The notes under the pieces are model-generated. The model was not told where the DNA came from. It saw nothing but the letters and a program-made list of their open reading frames with translations, and did no database searches. Of a stretch of DNA of 64,000 nt, positions 45,101-54,455 are shown piece by piece. The DNA is from an uncultured Acidobacteriia bacterium (GTDB taxonomy: Bacteria > Acidobacteriota > Terriglobia > Bryobacterales > Bryobacteraceae), in NCBI GenBank assembly GCA_903907865.1, contig CAIVPR010000126.1:124001-188000 (forward strand), in the 5' to 3' direction. Both the position numbers and the translations under genes were made by a program. Within the stretch, counting starts at the first letter, position 1. The number at the start of each line of letters is the position of its first letter.

Positions 45101-48019
45101 GTGTTCCAGGAAGATCCGGATGCCGTCGGCGTAGGCCTGTTCGATGAGCGCCGGGAAATCGAGCGGCTTCAGCGCTTGGCCGGTGAGGGCGTCGGCGACG
45201 AGGTCTCGGGTCGGGGTATATGCGTTGCCGAAAGCGTGGGCGTAGTACCGGACACCGGCAGGGGCAACGGTTTCGCGCGAGTGGACCGCGCGCCAAGTGT
45301 CGCGCCAAGGGGCGAATTCGGGCGTGTGGATGACCAGGTCGTAGTGGATGCGCTGGGACTTGCCCTTCGGCAGCGAATCGACCATACCGGCAACCACATA
45401 CTCGCCGGGACCATTGATGGAAGTCAGTCGCAGGCCGGGATTCGCGGCCAAGATCTCACGGAGTTCGGGCTCGGAAACCGCCAGACGCCAAGTCTGCCAG
45501 CCTTGTTCCGCCATGGACTCGAAAATCCGGCAGGCCTCGAACTCGTCGTGGAAGTTGTCGATGTCGCGCCAAGCTCCTAGCGCCGCGATGCCATTGGTCT
45601 CGCCGGAACTGACCCCGATCACGGCGGCGGGCCGCAACCCGAGCACGTTCAGGGAGAAACTGGCGTGGAACTGGCTGAGGAACGACGCGCCCCAGAGCGT
45701 CTGGTACGGGCCCGGCTTTTCAGTGGACTCGTCGTACAGCCACTGGGCGGAAGCGGCGACGGTCGGCATGCGCTCGACCACGTCGGCCACAACCTCCGGG
45801 AACGAGGTGACGAAACTGCGGCCCGAGCCCTTGTAGGCGGCTGCGGCACCGGGGAAAACGAAGGCGAGGTCGGGCCGGATGGCACCGGAACGCCGGGCCA
45901 CCGGGGGCGCGCTCAGGGTGACGGCAGCAGCGCCCATCCTTACTGTATGGGTGGTGGAAACGAGACTGGGTTTGTTTTGTTGCGCGAGTTGCGCGGCGAC
46001 CCGCAGTGCCCCTACGGCGGCATGGACATAGCCGAACAGCGGTGAAACGTTGTCGGGGACGGAGGGATTGGCGGTGTCGGACCCATCGATCAGGGCGAGG
46101 ATCTCGTCGCCCGCCGCAACCGCGTCGTCGAGGCGCTTCAACACGAAGAACGCGCCCCCGTCGCCCGCCGGGAGGGGCAGGGCGGTCCGGTGGACGATTT
46201 CGCAGGAAAGGTCGGCGGCACCGGCGATGGCGGCGTCGATTTCACCGGCGGCCAGGGCGCGCGCGGCGAGTCGCAGTGCGACCAAGCCCGAAACTTCCTC
46301 GGACATGACGGCGAAACTGGGCCCGCGGAAGTCGTAGCGGCTCGAAATGCGGTTGGCGACGATATTCGCGAGGCGTCCGAGGACGGCTGCGGGAGTGAGC
46401 TCGGGGCAGACCTCGTGGTTGCCCGTGCGCCAGCGGAGGCCGTAACGACCGACTTCGGCATCCACCGTCATCCCCGCAAAGACGCCTGTTCGGGCATGGG
46501 GAAGGGGGCCGGTTTTCGAGATCGCCTCGGCGGCGGCCTGCATCGCAAGGATCTGCTGGGGCAGCGCTTGGACGAGGTCGTTCGGCGGGAACCCGAGATT
46601 CTTCATTTCCAGCGCAAGGGTAGCGGTTTCGGAATCCAGCGGGGTCCCGGCGGCGATGGCGGCCTGGAATGCGTCGGAACCCTCGGTCTTACCGGCCACG
46701 ACGCCTACGGAAACGATGGCGATCCTGGGTTTAGCGGTCGCGCTGGGCGCAGCCGTCGGAAGCGGGGAGATGTATTCCTCCAGAATCAGGTGGCCATTAT
46801 TACCGCCGAATCCGAAGGCGCTCAACGCCGCGCGTCGGGGACCGTTCGACTCCCATGGTTCATTGGCGGCCAAAACGCGGAAAGGCGAGTGCGCCAGTTC
46901 CGGGTTGACCGGCGCTCCGGCAACATGCAGCGTCCCGGGGCGGGTCTTGGCCTCCATTGCGGCCATGATTTTGAATAGTCCAGCCATGGCGGCGGCGGTG
47001 ATGGGGTGCCCGATATTCGATTTCACCGATCCGATGGGCACGTTCTTGAGACCCGCATAGACCTTGCCGGTGCTACGGAGTTCGCAGCCGTCGCCGACCG
47101 GGGTCCCCGTGGCGTGGCATTCCAATAAGGATATGTCGGCGGGGCTCAGGCCCGAGAGAGCGTAGGCGTTGCGAATGACGGTTTCCTGGCCGGATTCGGA
47201 AGGGGTGAGGAGTCCTGCGGTACGACCGTCGTTGCCGATCCCGATGGCCCGGATCACGGCGAGGATCTTATCGCCATCGCGTTCGGCGTCGCGGAGTCGT
47301 TTGAGGAGCGCGAAACCGGCACCTTCGGAGGGCAGGAGGCCGTCGGCTCCGGCGTGGAATGGGCGGCTTTGTCCGGTCGGGCTGACCGCGTGGAGGGTGT
47401 GGAAGCCGATGTGGAGGTAGAGGTCGTCGGAGCGGTTAACGGAACCGGCGAGCATGAGGTCGGCGCGACCGTCGTGCAGGGCGTCGCAGGCCAGTTTGAG
47501 GGCGTAGATGCCGGATGCGCAGGCCCCATCTAGGGCGAAACCGCCGAGACCGAGGCCCAGGGCGCTGGCGACGGTGTGGACGGCGTGGCCCGCCATGAAG
47601 CGGTTTTCCGGCGCAACCCAATTCTCGACGCCGAGCCAGACGTTTTCAGCGTACTGGGCGAGGCTTTCGGAGGGCAGTCCGAGGACTCCGGCGACGACTC
47701 CGGTGCGTGACGGGAGCTGGGTAAGTCCCGATTCGCGAATGGCCTCGCGGGCGCAGTAGACGAGCCACTGGGTCATGACGTCGTACTTTTCGAGCGCCGG
47801 GTCCGGGTTGACGAAGCCGTAGACGTAGCCGCCCTTGTCCGTGGGGCATGTTTCCGGGCCCTCGCGGACGACTTCGGAGACAGGTTTGCGCCAGCGGTCG
47901 GGCGGGCAGCTGGTGACCGCGTCCACGTTGCCGAGGACGAGGTCACTGAACTGGCCGGGGGTGAGTGCGCCGGGGAAGACGCAGCCCCGGCCGATGATTG
48001 CGATGGGCTCGAACGGCAT
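42152..48019 (-). CDS. PfaC-like megasynthase: KS-CLF-AT-DH-DH
   Basis: Active KS (DGACASG, HATGTPVGD, NIGH); Cys-less CLF (FAVMSEEVSGL); AT (GVSSGE); two double-hotdog dehydratases (NWFFDPHFKDDPCMPGTLM, NQWFFKAHFYQDPVQPGSLG). Confidence 0.9.
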   Translation of the reverse strand: MPFEPIAIIGRGCVFPGALTPGQFSDLVLGNVDAVTSCPPDRWRKPVSEVVREGPETCPTDKGGYVYGFVNPDPALEKYDVMTQWLVYCAREAIRESGLTQLPSRTGVVAGVLGLPSESLAQYAENVWLGVENWVAPENRFMAGHAVHTVASALGLGLGGFALDGACASGIYALKLACDALHDGRADLMLAGSVNRSDDLYLHIGFHTLHAVSPTGQSRPFHAGADGLLPSEGAGFALLKRLRDAERDGDKILAVIRAIGIGNDGRTAGLLTPSESGQETVIRNAYALSGLSPADISLLECHATGTPVGDGCELRSTGKVYAGLKNVPIGSVKSNIGHPITAAAMAGLFKIMAAMEAKTRPGTLHVAGAPVNPELAHSPFRVLAANEPWESNGPRRAALSAFGFGGNNGHLILEEYISPLPTAAPSATAKPRIAIVSVGVVAGKTEGSDAFQAAIAAGTPLDSETATLALEMKNLGFPPNDLVQALPQQILAMQAAAEAISKTGPLPHARTGVFAGMTVDAEVGRYGLRWRTGNHEVCPELTPAAVLGRLANIVANRISSRYDFRGPSFAVMSEEVSGLVALRLAARALAAGEIDAAIAGAADLSCEIVHRTALPLPAGDGGAFFVLKRLDDAVAAGDEILALIDGSDTANPSVPDNVSPLFGYVHAAVGALRVAAQLAQQNKPSLVSTTHTVRMGAAAVTLSAPPVARRSGAIRPDLAFVFPGAAAAYKGSGRSFVTSFPEVVADVVERMPTVAASAQWLYDESTEKPGPYQTLWGASFLSQFHASFSLNVLGLRPAAVIGVSSGETNGIAALGAWRDIDNFHDEFEACRIFESMAEQGWQTWRLAVSEPELREILAANPGLRLTSINGPGEYVVAGMVDSLPKGKSQRIHYDLVIHTPEFAPWRDTWRAVHSRETVAPAGVRYYAHAFGNAYTPTRDLVADALTGQALKPLDFPALIEQAYADGIRIFLEHGPQGGCSASIRRILGDRPHLAVSYDLMSADSLQQAKNAIGQIDPSLLQYFDRPQRRQTPPPGKRLTFPAHAAPVSIPRPPAPPQPEPIVVVVVPPTPIVSTQPTFANPSLFEQHAAALTRAHMEFAKTGASAHADFLAISQRAYVAATGAAPVSYVAPTGVLTAPVVQAPVVPTPAVKAAPVVQAAPPAPAPAMPVPAASKSEHKIWMTRQDLEAIASGPVSAILGPEFAPIDKFRRVVRMPMPPLLLADRVVSVDATPLSMGTGAIHTETDLTSDKWFVFRDRVSPGMLVESGQADLLLISWLGVDFEMKGDRIYRLLGCELTFHGGAPVAGDTLCHEIHIDRHAKQGPVRLFFFHSDTRVNGKTRLSVRNGQAGFFTDEELAGSNGVLWDPAASEPTPNAVLPTPFVKNVRKRFTIDQLREAAIGNAWECFGDGFEFAGAHQRGPGFSTGKNLLFEEVLDLDFNGGAWKRGYLKARMPLRPDNWFFDPHFKDDPCMPGTLMFDGCIQTMAFYMMALGETIYRDGWRFEVVQDTNYVLKCRGQAIPSSRILDYEVFVDEYVPGHEPILWADVLCTVDGLKAFHCRRLGLKLIPGFPHDDDPDYMPKSVDNTEVAIMNGVRQDYTALLHCAVGPPSLAMGAPFAKFDQGYQLPRLPSPPYHLVTRVTSVHGEFGVEKPGAWFTSELDVDGSEWFYQQNGTPVMPFGVLIESVLQPCGWLGSYCGTALHSDRTVYFRNLDGTMTIHGPITKPAPGTKKTLKTTSRMTKLNSSGGMTIQFFEVHTTLDGKPLLDSITSFGYFKKEHLARQVGVPASPEEMAEHTAPSSFQVDLRATPQRLMPTGNLLMIDRITGMWGDAEKGQIIRAEKTVLPNQWFFKAHFYQDPVQPGSLGLEAIMQTLEFYVSYHKLDAGIVNPRFEYVEEGDFKYRGMVFPTTKKMETEIRIREVVREDRAVTVRATGSIWADGLRIYLMNRVAIRVVGE

Positions 48020-48040
48020 CCTGGATTCCGGGATAGTTCG

Positions 48041-51000
48041 TTACACCAGCGGGTGGCCGAGGACGATCTCGACCTCGCTGTCAGCCCCGCTGAGGATCTC
48101 ATCGACGAACAACTCCGCGCCTTCCTCGATGCCGAGCAGTTTGATCCCGTTCTGCGCGAAGTGCTTGCGCAGACCAGGTGTCACCATGCCACCGTCCCAC
48201 GGGCCCCAATTCAGGCTCTTCACGCGCGTGCCTTTCCCAGCCTTGGATTGCGCGACGCGGTTCAGAACCTCGTTCGCCATCGCGTATGCAGCTTGGCCGG
48301 TGTTGCCTGTGCGCGCCGCGACAGACGAGAACATGCAGAGGAACTTCAACTTGTCGGAAGCCGTCGCGTCGAGCAGCGCTTCGAGCCCCTCCACCTTGGT
48401 GGAGAAAACGGCTTCGAATTTGTCGGGCGTAAGTTCCGTCAGAAGCTTGTCGGCCAGCACGCCAGCACCGTGGACGATCCCGGCGACCGGGCCCCAGTCC
48501 TTGCGAACTTGGTCGAGAGCCTGCGAGACTTCCGCGGCCTTGCGGATGTCGAGCGCGACGTAACGGGCTTCGGCTCCGGCAGTTTGGAATCCGGCGAGCA
48601 CTTCGCGCACTTCGCGTGATGCGATCACCTGCGACACCTTCTTACCTACGGCAGCGGGCGAGGCCGATTCGCCGCGCGACTTGGCGTCGGCGATGAAGGC
48701 CTGCTTGAGTTCCGATTCGGTCGTCTTCCCCGCGCAGAAGGCGGGCTCGTCGGCGATGGGCGTCCGTCCTAGCAGGACGTAGCGTCCCCCGGCCCGGCGC
48801 GCGAGGTGGATCAAGGATTGGGCCGTCACGCCCCGGGCTCCGCCGGAAGCGACGATGACGGCATCCTTGGCGAGACCAAGGTCCGACCCTGAGGCCGGGC
48901 CGAAGGTGGTTTCAACGGCAACCCGTTCGTTGCGGGCCCCGAGGCCGACTTCCAGTTCCTTGCCGCCGTTCAGAAGCTCGTTGAGCAGCGCTTGGGCGAT
49001 GGTGTGCGGCGTACGGCCGGCGAGGTCGATGTCGATAGCCTTCACCTTCGCCTTGGGCCACTCGATGGCAGCGGTCTTGGCGAGGGCGGACAGGCCGCCG
49101 GCCCAGGCGCGGTCATCCTTAGGAGCGAAACTGCCGCCGGTGTCCTGCACGGTCACGAAGACTCCGCCTTCGGCCGAAAGGACCGGGGCAATGGCGTGGG
49201 CTGTGCGGTAGGCCTGCTCGTTGGCGGCGACGGCCTGCTCACGGTTTTCGAAGGGGCGGATGCCGGACAGGCAGATCACGGCGCGCATTCCGCCGGGGAT
49301 TTCGTCCACAACTGCGGCCTCGAAGCCGCGGACGATGAGAAGTTCGCTGAGGGCGTCGGCAATGCCCATTCCGTCGTCAGTGATGGTCACGGAGCCGATG
49401 GATTCGTCGAGGATCGAGTGGCCGGTTGCGGCGGCGGGACGGGTGTGGAGCACTTGGCGGAGTCCGGTGGGAGCGGGTTGGGGCGCTGTCGCGGCGGAGG
49501 GAGTTGGGGTGGGGGCCGGTGAGCCGGCCCCCAGGTAGTTGGCGATGTCGGCGATGGTGCGGAGCGGCCCGAGTTCGGCCATGTCCGGCTCGTTCATGCC
49601 GGGGACTTTCTCGATCATGGCGGCGAAGATTTCCACGCGCTTGATCGAGTCGATGCCGAGGTCGGCTTCGAGCGCCATGTCGGGGTTCAGCATGTCGACT
49701 GGGTAGCCGGTTTTGTCGGCAATCACGTCGATCAGGACTGCTGTGTAGTTGACGGATGGGGCGGTGGGGGCTGCCGCGACGGGGGCCACGGCCGGAGCGG
49801 GAGATCCAGCCCCGAGGTAGTTGGCGATGTCGGCGATGGTGCGGAGTGGCCCGAGTTCGGCCATGTCCGGCTCTTTCATGCCGGGGACCTTTTCGATCAT
49901 GGCGGCAAAGATTTCGACGCGCTTGATGGAGTCAATGCCGAGGTCGGCTTCCAGGGCCATGTCGGGATTCAGCATGTCAACGGGATAGCCTGTCTTGTCG
50001 GCGATCACGTCGATCAGAACTGCGGTGTAGTTGACGGATCGGGCGGCGGGTATCGCCACCACCGGTGTGGAGGCCGCTGCCGGGGCAGGAGATCCAGCCC
50101 CGAGGTAGTTGGCGATGTCGGCGATGGTGCGGAGCGGCCCGAGTTCGGCCATGTCCGGCTCTTTCATGCCCGGAACCTTCTCGATCATGGCGGCGAAGAT
50201 CTCGACGCGCTTGATGGAGTCGATGCCGAGGTCGGCTTCGAGGGCCATGTCCGGGTTCAGCATGTCCACGGGATAGCCGGTTTTGTCGGCGATCACGTCG
50301 ATTAGGACGGCGGTATAGTTGACGGACGGGGCGGCGGGTTTTGCAGGCGCTGGTGCGGGTGTCGCCGCGACCGGAGCCGGAGAACTGGCACCCAGGTAGT
50401 TGGCGATGTCCGCGATAGTCCGCAACGGGCCAAGTTCGGCCATATCCGGTTCCTTCATGCCTGGAACCTTTTCGATCATGGCGGCGAAGATCTCGACGCG
50501 CTTGATGGAGTCGATGCCGAGGTCGGCTTCGAGGGCCATGTCCGGGTTCAGCATGTCTACGGGATAGCCGGTTTTGTCGGCGATCACGTCTAGGAGGACG
50601 GCGGTGTAGTTGACGGTCGGGGCGGCGAGTTTCGAAGGCGCTGCCACAGTCGCGGCCACCGGGGCGGGGGAACTGGCACCGAGGTAGTTGGCGATGTCGG
50701 CGATGGTGCGGAGCGGGCCGAGCTCGGCCATGTCCGGCTCTTTCATGCCGGGAACTTTCTCGATCATGGCGGCGAAGATCTCGACGCGCTTGATCGAGTC
50801 GATGCCGAGGTCGGCTTCGAGGGCCATGTCGGGGTTGAGCATGTCGACGGGATAGCCGGTTTTGTCGGCGATTACGTCGAGGAGCACGGTGGTGTAGTTG
50901 ACTGCGGCTTTCGCGGCGGCGACTGGCGCGGGATTGGGGGCTTGCGGCGCGGGTGGCGCAGCGACCGGGGCTTTTGAGACTGGAGCGGGAACGGCGGCGG

Positions 51001-54000
51001 CAACGGGCGGTGGTGGTGCTGGGGCAGTCGGAGGTACGGTTACTGCCGCCTGAAAGGCGGCTGCAGGCAAGAATGCCTGCCCCACAGCTGGTGCCGGGGT
51101 GATAGGTGCTGGAGCGACGCCGGCGGTGCGGGCGACAGGGGTGCCGAGTGCTGCCAGATACGCCCCTTCGATCGTCTTCAGGTAGTCTTCATGCGCCTTC
51201 GCCAAGCTCGACTGCCATCCGAAATGGGCCTGGGAGATCGATTCCTGGAAGACCCGATACAGGTCGGTCGCGTTGTTGGGTGTAGTTGTCGGGGCGGACA
51301 TTTGCGGGGCGATAGGTTTGGGTGTTGGCGGCGCTACTGGCGCTGGAGCGGGTGCCGGAGCGGCGGCGACGGGCGGCGGCGGAGTTGGTTTCGGGGCTTC
51401 GACAGCCTTTGCGACGACCACCGGTGCCGCTGCTACCGGTGCAACGACCACGGCCTTGACCACAGGCTTCGGCAGCGCCGCAGCGCCACCAGCCGGTGGG
51501 TACGGGCGGCCATAGTTGCCGCCATTGATCTTCACAACGAATTTCGGAGCCGGACCCGGCTCGGGCAGAATATCGTGCTGCTTACGCAGGTCCGCCCAGT
51601 TCATCGGGACTCCCTGCACAGCCAACTGGCCCAATCCATGCCACAGCGCGGTCACGCCGTTTGTCCCCTGGCGGTCGAGCGAGATCGCCGTGAACGGCCG
51701 ATCCCCCAAAATGCTCTTTACCAGCGACGACAGCACGGCCGACGGACCCACTTCCACGAAAGTTCGGACCCCATCCTCGTACATCTTCTCCACCATTTCA
51801 TGGAAGCGGACGGAGCTGGCAACTTGGTCGGCCAGACGGTCGCGCATCAGAGACGGTGCGGTCGGGTGCAGGTCGCCGTCAAAGTTGGCGTAGAACGGAA
51901 GTGTCGCCTCGGAGAGATAGCAATCCTCCAGATGCGCGCGGAACGCCCCGGCGGCGGGCGCGACCAGCGGCGAATGGAACGCCGTCGATACCGGCAGCCG
52001 CACCACCGTGTTGCCGCGCTCCTTGAAGCGCAACTCGGCTTCCGCGATGGCGGTCACGGTGCCCGAAAGCACCGTCTGGGTCGGGCTATTACGATTTGCC
52101 ACGGAGACATCGACGCCCCATTCGGTCAGCATCGCCTGTGTCTGGTCGGCTCCGTCGCGGACCGACAGCATCGCACCGGGAACGCTGGACGCCAAGGCCA
52201 TCAACTCGCCGCGTTTGCGGGCGATGCCGACCATTGTGTCCAGATCCGTCCCACCCGACGCGTACAGCGCCGTGATTTCGCCGAAGCTGTGCCCTCCGAC
52301 GCAGTCCGGGCTCACGCCCAGCGTCGTCAGGATGTTCAGAATTGCCACGCTGGCGGTGCCGATGGCGGGTTGCGCCCATTCGGTCTGCCGCAGGGTGGCG
52401 GCTTGGGCGTTGCGGTCGGCGTCCGAATAAACGGGCTGCGGGAAGACGGCCTCGCCCAGCCACGGCGCACCGTCCCAAGCGGCGCGGGCTTCCTGGAAGG
52501 CCATCGAGATGTCGGAGGTCATGCCGACGTACTGGCTGCCCTGGCCGGGGAACAGGAACGCGGTCGTGCCCGTCGGCTTGGTGGAACCCGAATAGACGCC
52601 GGGCATGGCGCGGTTGGCCGGATCCAGCTTCTTTCTCAGATCCGCGACGTTTTCGGCGACGGCAGCCATCCGGAAGGGCGCGGCGGCGTCGAACGAAACC
52701 TGCGATTCGCGGGCCTGTAGGGGGAAATTGTGGTCCGTGACCTTGCCTGCCAGCGCCTTGCAACGGGAATCGAGATCGGCCTGGCTGCTGCCGGAAACGG
52801 TGAATAGTTCCGAGGCCGCGTTCCAATGCTGTGGCGGACGCACGCCGGGGCCGTCATATTCCTCCATCGCAACGTGGAAATTGGTGCCACCGAAACCGAA
52901 CGAGCTGATCGAGGCGCGACGCGGGTAATCCGCCGGGCGCACCCACGGCCGGGTCTTGGTATTCAGATAGAACGGGCTGCTGCCAATGTTGATCTTCGGA
53001 TTCGGCTGGTCCACCTTGATTGTGGGCGGCAGAATCCGGTGGTGCAGCGACATGGTCGCCTTGAACAGGCTGGCGGCACCGGCGGCGGCCTTGGTGTGGC
53101 CAATCTGCGACTTCACCGAGCCCAACGCGCACCACTGCTTCTCCTCGGATGCTTCCGAGAACACTTGGCGGAGGCCTTCGAACTCGGCCGCGTCGCCCGC
53201 AACCGTGCCCGTGCCGTGCGCTTCCACCATCCCGACCGTTTCGGGACCGTAACCGGCCGACTCGTAGCAGCGGCGCAACGCCTTGGCTTGTCCTTCGGGG
53301 ACCGGCGCGTAGATCGACTTCGAGCGCCCGTCCGACGACGACCCGAGACCGCGGATTACCGCATAGATCCGGTTGCCGTCGCGTTCGGCGTCTTCGAGGC
53401 GGCGCAGGGCGAACAGCGAAACACCTTCGCCTAGGATGGTGCCGTCGGCCTTGTCCGAGAACGGCCGGCAATCGCCCGACTTCGAGAGCGCTGGGGTTTT
53501 GGAGAATGCCACGAACATCGGCGCGTCGTTGAAGGTGTCCGCGCCGCCGGTGATGACGAGGTCGGAGTGGCCCAGGTGCAGTTCGTCCACGGCCATCGCG
53601 AGCGCCGAAAGCGAGCTGGCGCAGGCGGCGTCGATCACACAGTTGGTGCCGCCGAGGTTGAACCGGTTAGCGATGCGGCCTGCGACCACGTTCCCGAGCA
53701 GTCCGGGGAAGGTGTTTTCCTGCCACGGGACGTAGGAATTGGTGATGCGGTCGCAGATTTGCTTGGCTTCTTCCTCGACCACGCCGGATTCGCGCAGGGC
53801 CTTCATCCAGACGCCACGTTGGAGGCGGCAGGTCACGTTGAGGAAGAGCTGTTGGCCGGAGGTGACGCCGAGGATGACGCTGGCGCGCTCGCGGTTCAGC
53901 TCGGTGAACTGGTTTTTCATCGCGTCGTCGAGGACCTGGCGGGCGGCGATGAGGGCGAGGAGCTGGCAGGTGTCGGTGGCGGCGATGGCGGTGGGCTGGA

Positions 54001-54253
54001 CGCCGAATTCGATGGGGTCGAAGTCGATCTCGCCGAGGAAGGAGCCGCGGCGGCAGTAGGTTTTGTCTTCGGCCTTGGGGTCGGGATCGTAGTGGTCCTG
54101 GAGGAGCCAGCGGTGTTCGGGGACGTCGGTGATGAGGTCGCGGCCAGCGAGGATGTCACGCCAAAAGCCGTGGGCGTCAGTGGAGCCGGGGAAGATGGCG
54201 CTGGCTCCGACGATGGCGATGGGCGGGAAGTGGGCCTTTTTTGGGCTAGACAT
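48041..54253 (-). CDS. PfaA-like megasynthase: KS-MAT-5xACP-KR
   Basis: KS (IDAACASSL, EAHGTGT, QIGHTKAAAG); MAT (GGHSFGE); five tandem LGIDSIKRVEIF ACPs; KR (VASGGARGVTAQSLIHLARRAGGRYVLLGRTP). Track ORF extends to 54427 but MSSPKKAHFPPIAIVG is the likely start. Confidence 0.92.
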   Translation of the reverse strand: MSSPKKAHFPPIAIVGASAIFPGSTDAHGFWRDILAGRDLITDVPEHRWLLQDHYDPDPKAEDKTYCRRGSFLGEIDFDPIEFGVQPTAIAATDTCQLLALIAARQVLDDAMKNQFTELNRERASVILGVTSGQQLFLNVTCRLQRGVWMKALRESGVVEEEAKQICDRITNSYVPWQENTFPGLLGNVVAGRIANRFNLGGTNCVIDAACASSLSALAMAVDELHLGHSDLVITGGADTFNDAPMFVAFSKTPALSKSGDCRPFSDKADGTILGEGVSLFALRRLEDAERDGNRIYAVIRGLGSSSDGRSKSIYAPVPEGQAKALRRCYESAGYGPETVGMVEAHGTGTVAGDAAEFEGLRQVFSEASEEKQWCALGSVKSQIGHTKAAAGAASLFKATMSLHHRILPPTIKVDQPNPKINIGSSPFYLNTKTRPWVRPADYPRRASISSFGFGGTNFHVAMEEYDGPGVRPPQHWNAASELFTVSGSSQADLDSRCKALAGKVTDHNFPLQARESQVSFDAAAPFRMAAVAENVADLRKKLDPANRAMPGVYSGSTKPTGTTAFLFPGQGSQYVGMTSDISMAFQEARAAWDGAPWLGEAVFPQPVYSDADRNAQAATLRQTEWAQPAIGTASVAILNILTTLGVSPDCVGGHSFGEITALYASGGTDLDTMVGIARKRGELMALASSVPGAMLSVRDGADQTQAMLTEWGVDVSVANRNSPTQTVLSGTVTAIAEAELRFKERGNTVVRLPVSTAFHSPLVAPAAGAFRAHLEDCYLSEATLPFYANFDGDLHPTAPSLMRDRLADQVASSVRFHEMVEKMYEDGVRTFVEVGPSAVLSSLVKSILGDRPFTAISLDRQGTNGVTALWHGLGQLAVQGVPMNWADLRKQHDILPEPGPAPKFVVKINGGNYGRPYPPAGGAAALPKPVVKAVVVAPVAAAPVVVAKAVEAPKPTPPPPVAAAPAPAPAPVAPPTPKPIAPQMSAPTTTPNNATDLYRVFQESISQAHFGWQSSLAKAHEDYLKTIEGAYLAALGTPVARTAGVAPAPITPAPAVGQAFLPAAAFQAAVTVPPTAPAPPPPVAAAVPAPVSKAPVAAPPAPQAPNPAPVAAAKAAVNYTTVLLDVIADKTGYPVDMLNPDMALEADLGIDSIKRVEIFAAMIEKVPGMKEPDMAELGPLRTIADIANYLGASSPAPVAATVAAPSKLAAPTVNYTAVLLDVIADKTGYPVDMLNPDMALEADLGIDSIKRVEIFAAMIEKVPGMKEPDMAELGPLRTIADIANYLGASSPAPVAATPAPAPAKPAAPSVNYTAVLIDVIADKTGYPVDMLNPDMALEADLGIDSIKRVEIFAAMIEKVPGMKEPDMAELGPLRTIADIANYLGAGSPAPAAASTPVVAIPAARSVNYTAVLIDVIADKTGYPVDMLNPDMALEADLGIDSIKRVEIFAAMIEKVPGMKEPDMAELGPLRTIADIANYLGAGSPAPAVAPVAAAPTAPSVNYTAVLIDVIADKTGYPVDMLNPDMALEADLGIDSIKRVEIFAAMIEKVPGMNEPDMAELGPLRTIADIANYLGAGSPAPTPTPSAATAPQPAPTGLRQVLHTRPAAATGHSILDESIGSVTITDDGMGIADALSELLIVRGFEAAVVDEIPGGMRAVICLSGIRPFENREQAVAANEQAYRTAHAIAPVLSAEGGVFVTVQDTGGSFAPKDDRAWAGGLSALAKTAAIEWPKAKVKAIDIDLAGRTPHTIAQALLNELLNGGKELEVGLGARNERVAVETTFGPASGSDLGLAKDAVIVASGGARGVTAQSLIHLARRAGGRYVLLGRTPIADEPAFCAGKTTESELKQAFIADAKSRGESASPAAVGKKVSQVIASREVREVLAGFQTAGAEARYVALDIRKAAEVSQALDQVRKDWGPVAGIVHGAGVLADKLLTELTPDKFEAVFSTKVEGLEALLDATASDKLKFLCMFSSVAARTGNTGQAAYAMANEVLNRVAQSKAGKGTRVKSLNWGPWDGGMVTPGLRKHFAQNGIKLLGIEEGAELFVDEILSGADSEVEIVLGHPLV
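49532..50905 (-). repeat. Five near-identical tandem ACP-encoding repeats
   Basis: VNYTxVLxDVIADKTGYPVDMLNPDMALEADLGIDSIKRVEIFAAMIEKVPGMxEPDMAELGPLRTIADIANYLGA repeated five times, about 285-bp period. Confidence 0.95.
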
Positions 54254-54455
54254 TTGGGTTAGAGTTCCGTTTCCGGTACGTGGATGTGGGTGGAGAGCTT
54301 TCCGGGAAGACTGGGAACGACGGGGCCGGGCCGGACAGGGTCCGCGCCAGACGCTTCGAGTTCTTCTGCTTGAGGCGCTGCTTGAGCCAAGAGATTGAGT
54401 CCCGGGGTGGTGAAACCATGGCGTCACGCGCGACGCCGATGTCCCAGAATTGCAT
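54246..54455 (-). CDS. 69-aa leader ORF overlapping the start of the PfaA-like gene
   Basis: MQFWDIGVARDAMVSPPRDSISWLKQRLKQKNSKRLART...SNPNV; its TAG stop lies inside the megasynthase start (ATGTCTAG). Confidence 0.4.
   Translation of the reverse strand: MQFWDIGVARDAMVSPPRDSISWLKQRLKQKNSKRLARTLSGPAPSFPVFPESSPPTSTYRKRNSNPNV

Noticed and set aside
43502-45580. 692-aa + ORF inside the megasynthase region
   Set aside because: Antisense shadow of a long GC-rich coding sequence with clear KS/AT/DH domains on the minus strand.
49532-50905. Regular ~285-bp repeats as possible CRISPR or satellite
   Set aside because: They encode in-frame ACP domains; period and coding content rule out CRISPR.
51191-52720. 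509-aa + ORF
   Set aside because: Antisense to the KS-MAT part of the PfaA-like gene; no domain signal.
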